A stretch of 43,012 bases of DNA from a virus, in IMG/VR virus record IMGVR_UViG_3300025671_000136, positions 1 through 43,012 of that record. The stretch is one strand, 5' to 3'. The position numbers and the translations under genes are program-made. The number at the start of each line of letters is the position of its first letter. Position 1 is the first letter of the stretch. The notes beneath the pieces are model-generated. The model had not been told where the DNA came from, made no database searches, and saw nothing but the letters and a program-made list of their open reading frames with translations. Below are positions 25,775-33,308 of this stretch, piece by piece.

Positions 25775-25856
25775 GTTTTACGAGTTAGCGAACTGTCTAA
25801 TGTATTTTGCACTAGACAAATGTGATGAGATGCAAAAGGAGAAAAGAAATGGCTAA
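25590..25856 (+). CDS. Early-operon protein of unknown function, 88 aa, overlapping its neighbour out of frame
   Basis: The start at 25590 is chosen because GAGGA lies five bases upstream; the frame is open from 25557. The C-terminal half (KNNPLITQELAYTFDLAQIA, IKNEFYELANCLMYFALDKC) is a convincing helical protein sequence. Its last bases contain the AAGGAG of the ATPase gene and overlap that start by 8 bases, as expected of a coupled early gene. The function is unknown. Confidence 0.5.
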   Translation: MSISKMVEESLSSLADSQKATTQSLPTYIPPLLPERMIKNNPLITQELAYTFDLAQIAIKNEFYELANCLMYFALDKCDEMQKEKRNG

Positions 25857-26688
25857 AGCAAAGATTGATATAGAAAGTGGAATCAGATCAGACAATGAAA
25901 CTATTTTGATCTATGGTGCATCCGGTACTGGTAAAAGCACCATTGCATGTCGTATTGGCTTTGATCCGAAAGTTGGTCTGATCAAGACACCGGAAACAGT
26001 ACGCACACTAGTTTTAGACTTTGAAAACAGTACGCACTTACTGCCGATTGATCGTATTAATTTATATGAAGCTTCCTTCATTGACTGTAGTGAGACATTG
26101 GAAGCTGTAATTAATGATGAATCCATTGCAGCAAAGTATGATCGAATTGTCATCGACTCACTGGATTGGTACATTTCCAAAATCGAAAGGTATCTCTGTG
26201 AAAAGCATAACAAGAAGAGCATTACAGACTTTCAATGGGGATCGGGACAACAACAAGTGGCGGATATCATTCGTAAGCAGATTGCGTTATTCGATAAAGC
26301 CAAAAATAAAGGTTTTGGGATTACGTTTGTCTCACACAGTAAGAAGAATCCGGTTGATGATCCGGAAACTGGATATACTACTGAAATATATGATATTGCC
26401 GTGCATCAAAAACCTGCCAACATTATTAAAGAGTATGTGGATATTGTTATGTTTGCACATATCCAATCCGGTGGTGTGGTGCAGGAAGACAAAGGATTTG
26501 GTCAAACGAGAAATCGGCAGGTAGGTAAAGAAAAACGAATACTGTATTTTCAGCCTACAGATCGACACGTGGCGAAGTCACGTTATCCGTTGCCACGTAG
26601 TTGTGAATTGAATTACTTAACGTATCGGGATGAGTTGAGTAAAGCCAAAGCATTGGTAGGCGTATTAGATAATCCGGATGTCGTATGA
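25849..26688 (+). CDS. Sak4-like RecA-fold ATPase (AAA_24), single-strand annealing/recombination
   Basis: 279 residues from the ATG at 25849 (AAGGAG seven bases upstream; the earlier ATG at 25822 is inside the previous gene). Walker A GASGTGKST at residues 23-31, Walker B YDRIVIDSLDW, a polar strand GITFVSHSKKN and a C-terminal region typical of the phage AAA_24/Sak4 family. These small RecA-like proteins assist homologous recombination and replication restart, usually with an SSB and a nuclease, both of which are present here. Its stop overlaps the next start (ATGA). Confidence 0.85.
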   Translation: MAKAKIDIESGIRSDNETILIYGASGTGKSTIACRIGFDPKVGLIKTPETVRTLVLDFENSTHLLPIDRINLYEASFIDCSETLEAVINDESIAAKYDRIVIDSLDWYISKIERYLCEKHNKKSITDFQWGSGQQQVADIIRKQIALFDKAKNKGFGITFVSHSKKNPVDDPETGYTTEIYDIAVHQKPANIIKEYVDIVMFAHIQSGGVVQEDKGFGQTRNRQVGKEKRILYFQPTDRHVAKSRYPLPRSCELNYLTYRDELSKAKALVGVLDNPDVV

Positions 26689-26924
26689 AAGCAAAACGGA
26701 GATGGGAGAATCTTTCCGGAAAGAAGTTCGGAAGATGGACAGTCATAGAAAGAAGTGACTCCATTAATGAATGGGGACACATCTATTACTGGTGTAAATG
26801 TGAGTGTGGTTTTCGGGGCAGAATCATAGCCTACACACTCCGTAATGGTACATCACAGTCATGCGGTTGCAGACAGAGAGAGATTGCAACAGAGCAGATG
26901 AAAGAGAATCGCAAATATAGGTGA
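26685..26924 (+). CDS. Small zinc-ribbon-like DNA-binding protein, 79 aa
   Basis: The pattern NLSGKKFGRWTVIERSDS, WCKCECGFRGRIIAYTLRNG, TSQSCGCRQRE is the N-terminal module found in many phage HNH/AP2-type homing proteins and in stand-alone small phage proteins. The C-x-C and C-x-C pairs suggest a zinc knuckle. No HNH or AP2 nuclease domain follows, so it is probably a DNA-binding accessory protein of the early operon. Confidence 0.7.
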   Translation: MKAKRRWENLSGKKFGRWTVIERSDSINEWGHIYYWCKCECGFRGRIIAYTLRNGTSQSCGCRQREIATEQMKENRKYR

Positions 26925-27141
26925 ACACATAACGATTACGAGTAAGGTCAAGCCAGAGGGACATCACCTCCCTTAAAAAAGTCCCATTTCATGTGCTGGT
27001 AAATCAATACGATTCATTACCTATCGGCATTGCCTTCTTTATGCCAAATGAATCTAAGATGCCTTACTCCCCTCTTTTCGGAAATTTTCAGAAATTTCTG
27101 AGTTTTTCTGAAATTTATTTTATACGCATTGGAGAATTGAA
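26925..27141. promoter_or_regulatory. Intergenic region before SSB-like gene with palindrome
   Basis: 217 bases without a convincing gene. It holds a perfect 14-bp palindrome TCAGAAATTTCTGA (27088-27101) followed by a third partial copy TTTCTGAAATTT (27105-27116), giving alternating inverted and direct repeats just before the start of the SSB-like gene. AGGGA/TCCCT can form a small hairpin near 26957-26976. Possible operator, origin element or mRNA leader; nothing decides between them. GGAG at 27131 serves the next gene. Confidence 0.4.
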
Positions 27142-27546
27142 ATGGAATTAGGTTACACGATAGATATGGAGAAAGTAGCAGAAAGCGATGTGTTTCCTGC
27201 TGGTGAATCAGTGGTTGCGATACAAAGAGTAGAGCAAAAGTCTACGAAGAGTGGTGGATGGATGTGGGTTATCACCATGACAAACGATGAAGGTCAAATG
27301 ATTGTAGATCGTTTAATTTGTGGTCACGCTAATCCAGAAATAGTACAGATGAACGAGCAAAAGCTAGTAAGAATAGCAAAATCTTGTAAAGTAGAAGGAG
27401 AGTTCACCGATACAGATCAGCTTCTTAGTCGAGCATGTGTAGTGCAGGTAGTGCATGAGTATTCATCAGAATATGGAACACAACCAAAGATAAAGAAGTA
27501 CAAATCAGAATTATCTTCTGCAGGAGATGACGATCAGCCTTACTAA
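27142..27546 (+). CDS. Putative single-stranded DNA-binding protein, 134 aa
   Basis: A compact beta-rich domain (ESVVAIQRVEQKSTKSGGWM, WVITMTNDEGQMIVDRLICG, ACVVQVVHEYSSEYGTQPKI) like DUF669/OB-fold phage SSBs, ending in an acidic tail GDDDQPY that recalls the protein-docking tip of bacterial SSB. Placement between Sak4-like ATPase and RusA fits a recombination operon. Ribosome binding site GGAG eight bases upstream. No exact family was recognised, so the assignment rests on fold type, tail and context. Confidence 0.65.
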   Translation: MELGYTIDMEKVAESDVFPAGESVVAIQRVEQKSTKSGGWMWVITMTNDEGQMIVDRLICGHANPEIVQMNEQKLVRIAKSCKVEGEFTDTDQLLSRACVVQVVHEYSSEYGTQPKIKKYKSELSSAGDDDQPY

Positions 27547-27937
27547 GCTTGTACTGACACTTCCTTTTCCTCCAAGTGTGAACAACTACTATCGGACTAA
27601 TTTTAAGTCTAAGGTTGTTCACTTATCTACAAAGGGGAGACAATTTAAGGACTCAATGATAAGTGAGATGAAAGCGGACTTACTTAAATTCAGTTCTTTT
27701 CAGTCTTCCCTTCCCTTAACTGAAAGACTATCGGTTACGATTGATTTGTATGCGGATTCGTACCGTAAATATGACATAGATAACAGAATCAAAGCTTGTT
27801 TGGATTCCCTAGAAGGAACCGTTTACTTAAATGATAATCAAATTGATGAGTTGATTGTACGCAGACAAGAAGTCGATAAGGAGAACTCTAGATGCTTAGT
27901 AACCATTTGCGTGATGAACGAGCAATCGCCTTCCTAA
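27527..27937 (+). CDS. rusA: Holliday junction resolvase, RusA family
   Basis: 136 residues. FPPSVNNYYR near the N-terminus and KYDIDNRIKACLDSLEG (D83, D85, D93) with the following NDNQIDELIVRRQE are the RusA signature; the aspartates bind the catalytic metal. It acts on four-way junctions arising during replication and recombination and may help debranch DNA before packaging. The start lies 20 bases inside the SSB-like gene with AGGAG almost touching the ATG, so translation is likely coupled. Confidence 0.9.
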   Translation: MTISLTKLVLTLPFPPSVNNYYRTNFKSKVVHLSTKGRQFKDSMISEMKADLLKFSSFQSSLPLTERLSVTIDLYADSYRKYDIDNRIKACLDSLEGTVYLNDNQIDELIVRRQEVDKENSRCLVTICVMNEQSPS

Positions 27938-29241
27938 AGAGAGCAGGAGTACAACCTCCTCCACTACCTACCTCAGAAGATCCTCCCTTACTAAACAAAA
28001 TTACTAAGAAAACGAAACAACCCATTACCTATCCTTCTGGTTTTGTAGGTGAGTTGGCGCAGTTTATTTGTGAAACAGGATATAAGCGGCAACCATTGTA
28101 TTCACTTGCTGCGTCATTGGTTACGTGTGGAACGGTATTGGGCCAGAGAGTCAAAACAGAATCGGGAATGCGTCCCAATATCTATTGTTTAGTAATTGGC
28201 CCAACAGCCACTGGAAAAGAACATCCACGTAGAATGATCGACAGATGTCTATCGGTAGCTGGTTGTGATCGATTGATCGCAGGAGATGATATCAGTAGTG
28301 ACGTAGGTGTAGTGGATCAGCTAGCCCATCAGCCGCAACTATTGTACTTGCTGGATGAATTCGGAAAGTTCATCAAACGTACACAGTCTGCCAATTCATC
28401 ACCGTATGTCAGTGGGATATTGGAAATACTGATGAAGTTGTATGGATTAGCAGATGGAACCTATCGTGGTGGCTGGACAAAAACCAATAAGGAAACGCAG
28501 AGACAAATCATTATTCAGCCACATGTGTGCTTGTATGCCACAACAACACCAGAACAGTTCTGGCCTATGATGAATAGTGATTTGGTAAGCAATGGTTTTC
28601 TGAATCGATTCTTTGTGTTTCAGAATGATGAAGAGCAACCGTTAGAGCAAGAAGTATCGGAAGTAGAGATTCCTAAATTCATTAAGCAGAGAATAGCAGA
28701 TCTTTATGCATTGCCACGCATTCCCGTAGGTGCAGATGCCTCTGTGCCGCAACCGATTACGATTCCAATAGAAAAGTCAGCACGTGAATGTTTATTGGAG
28801 GCAATGAAGAAATGGAAAGAAAAAAGTACGGATCAAAGCAACAAAGCACGTGACTTATGGAAACGTGCAAATGACATGTGTCGCAAAGTGTGCTTAATTC
28901 TTTCGTCAGCAGGACTTTCTAGTGGGGGGATATCATCTATAGGGTTAGACCATTTAGAATGGACAGTGAGGCTTGTAGACGCCTTATGCGAAGAGTCTAG
29001 CAAAAATGCTCAGTTGTATTTGGGTTCAACCAATCATGAACGGCATATGCTGAGACTGTTGACAAAGATTAAGGATTCAGATGGTGGAATCAGTAATCGT
29101 GATCTCTCTCGATGCACTACGGATCTGCCTGTGAAGTATAGAAATGATCTGTTGGCACAACTGGCAGAAACGGGTCAAATCACTGAAACGATTGTACAAA
29201 ATAACAAAAGGAGCAGTAAGGGTTGGGTATCTGTCAGCTAA
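27892..29241 (+). CDS. DUF3987-type helicase/primase-like ATPase, 449 aa
   Basis: Contains a Walker A-like loop (CLVIGPTATGKEHPRR), Walker B (LLYLLDEFGKFIKR) and a sensor-like region (LYATTTPEQFWPMMNSDLVS, NGFLNRFFVFQ), followed by a helical C-terminus that may form a winged helix (DGGISNRDLSRCTTDLPVKY). This is the DUF3987 type often found as the replication ATPase of temperate phages without their own polymerase. AAGGAG lies eight bases before the ATG at 27892, which sits 46 bases inside rusA. It closes the early operon; a 15-bp motif covers its stop codon. Confidence 0.78.
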   Translation: MLSNHLRDERAIAFLKRAGVQPPPLPTSEDPPLLNKITKKTKQPITYPSGFVGELAQFICETGYKRQPLYSLAASLVTCGTVLGQRVKTESGMRPNIYCLVIGPTATGKEHPRRMIDRCLSVAGCDRLIAGDDISSDVGVVDQLAHQPQLLYLLDEFGKFIKRTQSANSSPYVSGILEILMKLYGLADGTYRGGWTKTNKETQRQIIIQPHVCLYATTTPEQFWPMMNSDLVSNGFLNRFFVFQNDEEQPLEQEVSEVEIPKFIKQRIADLYALPRIPVGADASVPQPITIPIEKSARECLLEAMKKWKEKSTDQSNKARDLWKRANDMCRKVCLILSSAGLSSGGISSIGLDHLEWTVRLVDALCEESSKNAQLYLGSTNHERHMLRLLTKIKDSDGGISNRDLSRCTTDLPVKYRNDLLAQLAETGQITETIVQNNKRSSKGWVSVS

Positions 29242-29342
29242 ATGTCAGAGTAAATAGTGGCTTGTAAACTACTAAAATGATTAAGGAAAATCCTTATTGT
29301 CAGAGTGACTCTGACACTTACTGACACTTAGCTGACAATAAG
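29232..29342. repeat. Regulatory motif cluster: TGTCAGCTAANTGTC copies and inverted repeats
   Basis: One copy of TGTCAGCTAANTGTC lies on the plus strand at 29232-29246 (over the DUF3987 stop) and one on the minus strand at 29323-29337. Between them is a perfect 19-bp palindrome TGTCAGAGTGACTCTGACA (29298-29316) and a larger perfect inverted repeat CTTATTGTCAG (29293-29303) / CTGACAATAAG (29332-29342). A third copy of the 15-mer lies at 33476-33490. These look like binding sites of a shared regulator or replication protein. Confidence 0.65.
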
Positions 29343-29346
29343 CGCA

Positions 29347-29371
29347 AAAATGGGCTTTTTTGGGCCATTTT
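29347..29371 (+). terminator. Weak candidate terminator after early operon
   Basis: AAAATGG (29347-29353) pairs with CCATTTT (29365-29371), with a T-rich loop. The stem is AT-rich and is followed by only a short T run, so its strength is doubtful. It stands between the end of the plus-strand early operon and the convergent minus-strand XRE gene. Confidence 0.4.
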
Positions 29372-29415
29372 GAGAGCATTTTCGGAAAGTTATACCGTAT
29401 TATATAATATATATA

Positions 29416-29757
29416 TTAATTATTACTATTCCCTACTCTCAGTTTTGCTGTGACTACTTGCTGCAAAGCTTTGTGGATACGTGGTGAACTGACCAGCTTC
29501 TGCATGACTAAATCTCCTTTCTGAAAACAGATGAACATCATCATCACGCAAACACGTGTACATTTGGGAATCTTGCGTACATCGTTTTCAAATCGTGAGA
29601 TTTCAAAAACGGTGTAGCCCAATATCTCTGAAAATTCCTTTTGCGTATAACCTAATTGGGTTCGGATATCCAAAAACCATTTACCCATCGTTTTGTCACC
29701 AAACCACAAAGCATCATCCATATTCAAAAGACAGTTATTTTCTTTCTGTGAGTACAT
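29416..29757 (-). CDS. XRE-family regulator, 113 aa
   Basis: The central HTH (RTQLGYTQKEFSEILGYTVF, EISRFENDVRKIPKC) is XRE type. The N-terminus has an unusual leader (MYSQKENNCLLNMDDALWFG) before the domain; AGGGA upstream of the ATG supports this start. It is the last gene of the minus-strand accessory block, read from its own upstream region with a pair of 15-bp direct repeats. It may control the accessory block or act as a second regulator beside the CI-like protein. Confidence 0.75.
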   Translation of the reverse strand: MYSQKENNCLLNMDDALWFGDKTMGKWFLDIRTQLGYTQKEFSEILGYTVFEISRFENDVRKIPKCTRVCVMMMFICFQKGDLVMQKLVSSPRIHKALQQVVTAKLRVGNSNN

Positions 29758-29779
29758 TGTATTCCCTAATAGTAAAATT

Positions 29780-29820
29780 GGCAGTCATCAGCGGCATTTT
29801 GTAACGGCAGTCATCAGCGG
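29780..29820. repeat. Two 15-bp direct repeats upstream of the XRE gene
   Basis: GGCAGTCATCAGCGG occurs at 29780-29794 and 29806-29820, 26 bases start to start, in the leader of the XRE gene. Position suggests an autoregulatory operator. The region to 30011 (254 bases without a gene) is otherwise AT-rich and includes GATATTCAAAT at 29870-29880, the inverse of a motif upstream of 32796. Confidence 0.6.
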
Positions 29821-29978
29821 ATCTGCAAAAAACATAACAATCGGGCATTCCGGAACATTTTGTTTTTGCGATATTCAAATCAGTAAACATTTAAATATTT
29901 GATATTTGATTATCACGATATACATTCGATAAATTTGAATAATCTGAATTAATTGTTTTACTGTTTCAAAAGTAACAG

Positions 29979-30003
29979 AAAAAGAGTGCGTTTTCACGCA
30001 CTC
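29979..30003 (-). terminator. Rho-independent terminator of the GP88 unit
   Basis: Read on the minus strand: perfect 8-bp stem GAGTGCGT / ACGCACTC with a GAAA tetraloop, followed by TTTTT. It begins 8 bases after the stop of the minus-strand gene ending at 30012. Confidence 0.9.
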
Positions 30004-30011
30004 CGAATGAA

Positions 30012-30224
30012 TTATTTATTATTTAGATATTGATTGAACGCATTCACATCATCACCAAATTCTAAATAGAATTGACCATAAAGTAGCTTCAATGATCTTT
30101 TCATTGATGGTATCTGCAATGGATCAATCAATAATGTTTGTTTGTTGGGTAACGTCACCAACAAATTATTTTTGACTGTTTCAATCTTGATCAGTCTTTT
30201 TTGGAGTGCTTGATCAAATAGCAT
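30012..30224 (-). CDS. Small protein of unknown function, 70 aa, coupled to GP88
   Basis: The start is placed at the ATG at 30224, which overlaps the stop of the GP88-family gene; an ATG at 30254 is also in frame but deeper inside that gene. The sequence LFDQALQKRLIKIETVKNNL, LVTLPNKQTLLIDPLQIPSM and a helical end FGDDVNAFNQYL is not recognised. The tight overlap suggests it works with the GP88 protein. It ends just before a strong terminator. Confidence 0.6.
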   Translation of the reverse strand: MLFDQALQKRLIKIETVKNNLLVTLPNKQTLLIDPLQIPSMKRSLKLLYGQFYLEFGDDVNAFNQYLNNK

Positions 30225-30969
30225 AGGACAACATCTCGAAAGATAATTGGGCATTTATTTGATCAAATGAATCTAAGACAAAAGGTGAATCCGCATTGAT
30301 TAGCTTCCCTTTTGCTTTCAAGACTCCGATAGTGCCAATATTATCAATGATCCAACTGTCTGAATAATCTGCATCCGTTACTTGAAAGCCTTCAATCTTC
30401 AATGGGATCTGTTTTGGTCTACGAACAACAAAAGAAACATTCACTCCGTTTTGAAGTGCATACATAGAAAAATCTTCTGATTTCTCATTGTGTGAATATG
30501 CTAAGAAATAATTTTTTGGAAATAATCCCCTGATATATCTAAGGATCCGATCTTTTCGTTTTGTGTAATCGATAAAAAGCACATCGTGAAAAGATTTGAA
30601 AAGCTCAGGTTTGATCAACTCGAAAGCAAGATCTGAAAATGTATTCAGTCTTATTACAAGTTGTTTACGGTTCTGATGGGCATATTCAGCAAGTTGACAA
30701 ATATCATTTTCTAGTAGCTCAAAGAAAGTCGCTCTATCATTCATAAACAATAGAGTTTTTCTTATTCTTGCTTTCTGTACTGTTGGAATTCCACCTTTTC
30801 CGGTAAATGAAACGCAAAACTTTTCACAATCTCCACTTGCACTGCAAACATTAAAGCCACTAGTACTGGCTGGTGCTAACATTAACGAATAATAAATACG
30901 GTCTTTTGTGTCATTGATAATTGACTTCATGACCTTATGATTATTATTGCTTATTAGATGTAATTTCAT
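30214..30969 (-). CDS. GP88-family protein, 251 aa
   Basis: SLMLAPASTSGFNVCSASGD followed by CEKFCVSFTGKGG, then RIRKTLLFMNDRATFFELLE and VIRLNTFSDLAFE, matches the 'gene product 88' family first named in mycobacteriophages and also seen in other phages and small plasmids; its biochemical role is not established. Three cysteines (C42, C48 and C52 region) and the R-x-N/D motifs are the conserved parts. Ribosome binding site AAGGT upstream. It is transcribed opposite to the late and early operons, with its own terminator. Confidence 0.75.
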   Translation of the reverse strand: MKLHLISNNNHKVMKSIINDTKDRIYYSLMLAPASTSGFNVCSASGDCEKFCVSFTGKGGIPTVQKARIRKTLLFMNDRATFFELLENDICQLAEYAHQNRKQLVIRLNTFSDLAFELIKPELFKSFHDVLFIDYTKRKDRILRYIRGLFPKNYFLAYSHNEKSEDFSMYALQNGVNVSFVVRRPKQIPLKIEGFQVTDADYSDSWIIDNIGTIGVLKAKGKLINADSPFVLDSFDQINAQLSFEMLSYAI

Positions 30970-31002
30970 GATAGATACCTTTTTCTGACAAAATTAGATA
31001 AT

Positions 31003-31033
31003 AAAAAAACCCAACAAGCAAAAACCTGTTGGG
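31003..31033 (-). terminator. Rho-independent terminator after the 99-aa gene
   Basis: Read on the minus strand: CCCAACA, loop, TGTTGGG, then a run of seven T. It lies 28 bases after the stop of the minus-strand gene at 31062 and before the GP88 gene start, so the GP88 unit probably depends on read-through or a promoter within 30970-31000. Confidence 0.88.
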
Positions 31034-31061
31034 CTCCATTGGATCTGATTATTTTAAATAA

Positions 31062-31361
31062 TCATGCTGCTTTCCCTTTATCGGATGGTTTACGCAAATC
31101 AATTTTTCTTACTGGCACAATCTCTTCTGTTGTTTCCTCCTCTGTTTCTTCTGTTTCAGTTTGATCAACAGCAAAAAACGAAACCTTAGAAAATACTTCT
31201 GAAGTAGTTTCTTTTATTAGTTCGTTTCCTGCTTTTTCTAGATACTCTCTGAAAGCACTTGCGGTGTCTCGCCAGCCGGTTTGCTTGAATCTAATCTGTA
31301 GACCGATTTGATCTTGTGCTGATAGATGGAAGGTTGCTGCGATTCTGATTGGCTTGCTCAT
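31062..31361 (-). CDS. Acidic-linker protein of unknown function, 99 aa
   Basis: The N-terminal 60 residues (SKPIRIAATFHLSAQDQIGL, QIRFKQTGWRDTASAFREYL) look like a small folded domain, possibly ribbon-helix-helix-like; then a Glu/Thr run (TETEETEEETTEE) and a basic C-terminus (KIDLRKPSDKGKAA). Not recognised. Ribosome binding site AGGTGA is present. The 113 bases upstream hold short hairpins (GTAGGC/GCCTAC, ATAGCA/TGCTAT) but no clear promoter. Confidence 0.6.
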   Translation of the reverse strand: MSKPIRIAATFHLSAQDQIGLQIRFKQTGWRDTASAFREYLEKAGNELIKETTSEVFSKVSFFAVDQTETEETEEETTEEIVPVRKIDLRKPSDKGKAA

Positions 31362-31474
31362 ATTATCACCTAATTAAGTGATTATTTAATTTGTAGGCTG
31401 ATTGCCTACTGTGAAAGCTTCATTGCTTCCACATGCAATAGCACCCCTAAGAATGCTATTTGATGTGTTAACAA

Positions 31475-31798
31475 TTAATCGAAATATTTAATGGTATTCA
31501 GTATCTCAAAGCCTACTGCAGACAATGGTAGCAAAAGACCAAAAGGCATATCGATTGTGTAAGCATAGCAAGTGAAATACTTGCTTAGATTCACATTAAA
31601 TAGGCTGTAATCCCTGCCATATTCTCTTAAATCACTGATCACTGATTCCATCAATTCTGCTGGCAGTGCATAATCATGATTTGTTAGAATTTTGCTATGG
31701 TCTAATGCGTAGTAAAATTGCACAGACGCTTGCTTGCTGATTGCTTCTGTTTGGATGCACCTGCAATAGGTATCGATTAGTTGATATTCTGCTTTCAC
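31475..31798 (-). CDS. Unknown protein, 107 aa, accessory operon
   Basis: GTG start overlapping the stop of the upstream gene (GTGA). The sequence includes RCIQTEAISKQASVQFYYAL, DYALPAELMESVISDLREYG and a hydrophobic FGLLLPLSAVGFEIL. No family is recognised. It is the third gene of a tight minus-strand unit of three. Confidence 0.55.
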   Translation of the reverse strand: MKAEYQLIDTYCRCIQTEAISKQASVQFYYALDHSKILTNHDYALPAELMESVISDLREYGRDYSLFNVNLSKYFTCYAYTIDMPFGLLLPLSAVGFEILNTIKYFD

Positions 31799-32058
31799 AA
31801 TACCTCCTCAAAATGAACTTTGTTTCCGCTTCGTATACTGTTTGAAGATTGTAATCTGATCTTAGCATTCAACAGTTTTACAACCTTTTGCTGTACTGTT
31901 TGGTCTTTCAAACAGTTTTTGCAAAACTTGTAATCTCCAATATTGTTTTTGATTGGAACAAAGAATTTTTGAATGTTATCGCATGACCCATATCTGTGAT
32001 CTGCACCTGTTCGGTGGATCAATCCGCTTTTGCTGAAAAATACTTTGAACTTTTTCAT
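31795..32058 (-). CDS. Unknown small protein with Cys pair, 87 aa, accessory operon
   Basis: A basic protein (MKKFKVFFSKSGLIHRTGAD, HRYGSCDNIQKFFVP, DYKFCKNCLKDQTVQQ). The HRYGSC and CKNC elements could form a zinc site; the layout (strand, His/Cys, CxxC, helix) is like small phage zinc proteins. It overlaps both neighbours by four bases. The function is unknown. Confidence 0.6.
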   Translation of the reverse strand: MKKFKVFFSKSGLIHRTGADHRYGSCDNIQKFFVPIKNNIGDYKFCKNCLKDQTVQQKVVKLLNAKIRLQSSNSIRSGNKVHFEEVL

Positions 32059-32303
32059 GCTTCCCCTTTGATTCCATACGTTAGTGATCTTGATAGTTTT
32101 CCACCTTCATTTTCATAGATTGCTTTTTCTACGAAATCACTGAATTGATCGTAAACTTTTTGCCTGTTGCCTTTCATTCCATATTTCTTTTTTATGAATG
32201 CATAAGCACTAAATCTGAATTTTAATCCTCTGATCTCTGATTTGAGTTGCTGACGCAGTACAACCAAACCGTAGATCTTGATATCATTACCTTCTAGTAT
32301 CAT
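32055..32303 (-). CDS. Unknown small protein, 82 aa, first gene of accessory operon
   Basis: The sequence MILEGNDIKIYGLVVLRQQL, SEIRGLKFRFSAYAFIKKKY, GMKGNRQKVYDQFSDFVEKA is helical and basic. A good ribosome binding site AAGGTG precedes the ATG. It is the head of a three-gene minus-strand operon likely driven from the promoter near 32361-32389. The family is not recognised. Confidence 0.6.
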   Translation of the reverse strand: MILEGNDIKIYGLVVLRQQLKSEIRGLKFRFSAYAFIKKKYGMKGNRQKVYDQFSDFVEKAIYENEGGKLSRSLTYGIKGEA

Positions 32304-32795
32304 TTCATCACCTTATATATATAGTTATTCTCATCATGATCTGAATTGATCATACCCAAAAACATATTGACAATATCTCAACCTGTCAATTTATTTTTTG
32401 ATCATTGATCGATTATTTTTGTTTTTGTGTTTTGTTGTTTTGGTGATGTTCTGAATCTCGCTCAGTTGTTCAGTCATTGAACAACACCAGCACATTATTG
32501 TCTGACGTTAATACCATTCATTTGGTTATATGTTCGATAATGTTATCATAACGAACACATCTCTGAAAAATATCCTTTTATGATTTAATTCATGATGCGT
32601 TTAGACTGTAATCGGTGCTGTAGTATTTATTTGAATATCCAATATTCTGATTTTTAAATATTTGAATATCACCGACCGGCCTTAAAAATTGGCTATCGAA
32701 TCGAGTGAGGTCATCCCCTTCCCCCATCCGGAGAGATTTTTTATGATTGATTTTATGTACGGTTGATCAATAATGAGTGATCATTACGGAGAGTT
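32304..32795. other. 492-bp AT-rich divergent intergenic region
   Basis: No convincing gene in either strand. It contains many palindromic elements: GTTGTTCA / TGAACAAC with a 5-base gap (near 32464-32484), TGTTCG / CGAACA (near 32531-32557), several TGATCA sites, and two direct copies of ATTTGAATATC (32629-32639 and 32660-32670). It separates the minus-strand accessory operon from the plus-strand terminase region, so it should hold both promoters; an origin of replication is possible from the AT-richness and repeats but not shown. Confidence 0.6.
32361..32389 (-). promoter_or_regulatory. Candidate promoter of the accessory operon
   Basis: On the minus strand, TTGACA (32389-32384), a 17-base spacer and TATGTT (32366-32361). 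The TTGACA is mirrored by a second TTGACA on the plus strand (32367-32372), making a 6-bp inverted repeat that could bind a regulator. Distance to the first gene is about 50 bases. Confidence 0.5.
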
Positions 32796-33278
32796 ATGCC
32801 GAAAGTAGTGCAAAGGGATATTAAGATTCAGCCAAAGAAAAAGAGTTTAGAGAATGATGCAGTAGCTTCTGTGTTATTGCAGGGAATGGCAGGAAAGGTA
32901 TCGAAAAAGGAAGTAGCACAAGTTGCAGGAGTATCAGTAACGGCAGTTAGGGAATTCAATAGGCAGCATCAAGAGGATATTGAAAAGCAAGTACGAGCAA
33001 ATTTAGGGGAGGTTGCCGTACAAGCATTACAGAATATGGTGGACTTAGCATTTGCTGCAGAGAATGAACATGTGCGGTTTGTAGCGACAAAGGATTTATT
33101 GGATCGGGCAGGATTCAAACCGAAATCAGAAGTAGATATCAAGCAGGAAGTGATTAGGAGAGATCCGAAAGAGATTGAAGCAGAAGCAAGAAAGAAGTTA
33201 GGGGATGACTTAGCGGAGAAGTTATTAGGATTAGGCAGCAAACCGGAGATAGAAGATGGTCAATGGTCAAAAGCCTAA
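32796..33278 (+). CDS. Terminase small subunit (putative), 160 aa
   Basis: An N-terminal HTH (KVSKKEVAQVAGVSVTAVRE), a helical core (FAAENEHVRFVATKDLLDRA) and a charged C-terminus. Helix-turn-helix, size, and the position at the head of the packaging region fit a small terminase that recognises the packaging site. The phrase RFVATKDLLDRAGFKP is common in phage small terminases. GGAG ribosome binding site upstream. It is separated from the large subunit by an RNA-like region, two microproteins and a dCTP deaminase. Confidence 0.78.
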   Translation: MPKVVQRDIKIQPKKKSLENDAVASVLLQGMAGKVSKKEVAQVAGVSVTAVREFNRQHQEDIEKQVRANLGEVAVQALQNMVDLAFAAENEHVRFVATKDLLDRAGFKPKSEVDIKQEVIRRDPKEIEAEARKKLGDDLAEKLLGLGSKPEIEDGQWSKA

Positions 33279-33308
33279 AGAGAATAAGCGTGAAAGATTG
33301 AACTATTT

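Noticed and set aside
31362-31474. Small RNA gene from three short hairpins
   Set aside because: The stems (GTAGGC/GCCTAC, ATAGCA/TGCTAT and a weak GAAGC pair) are only 5-6 bp, with no promoter or terminator next to them.
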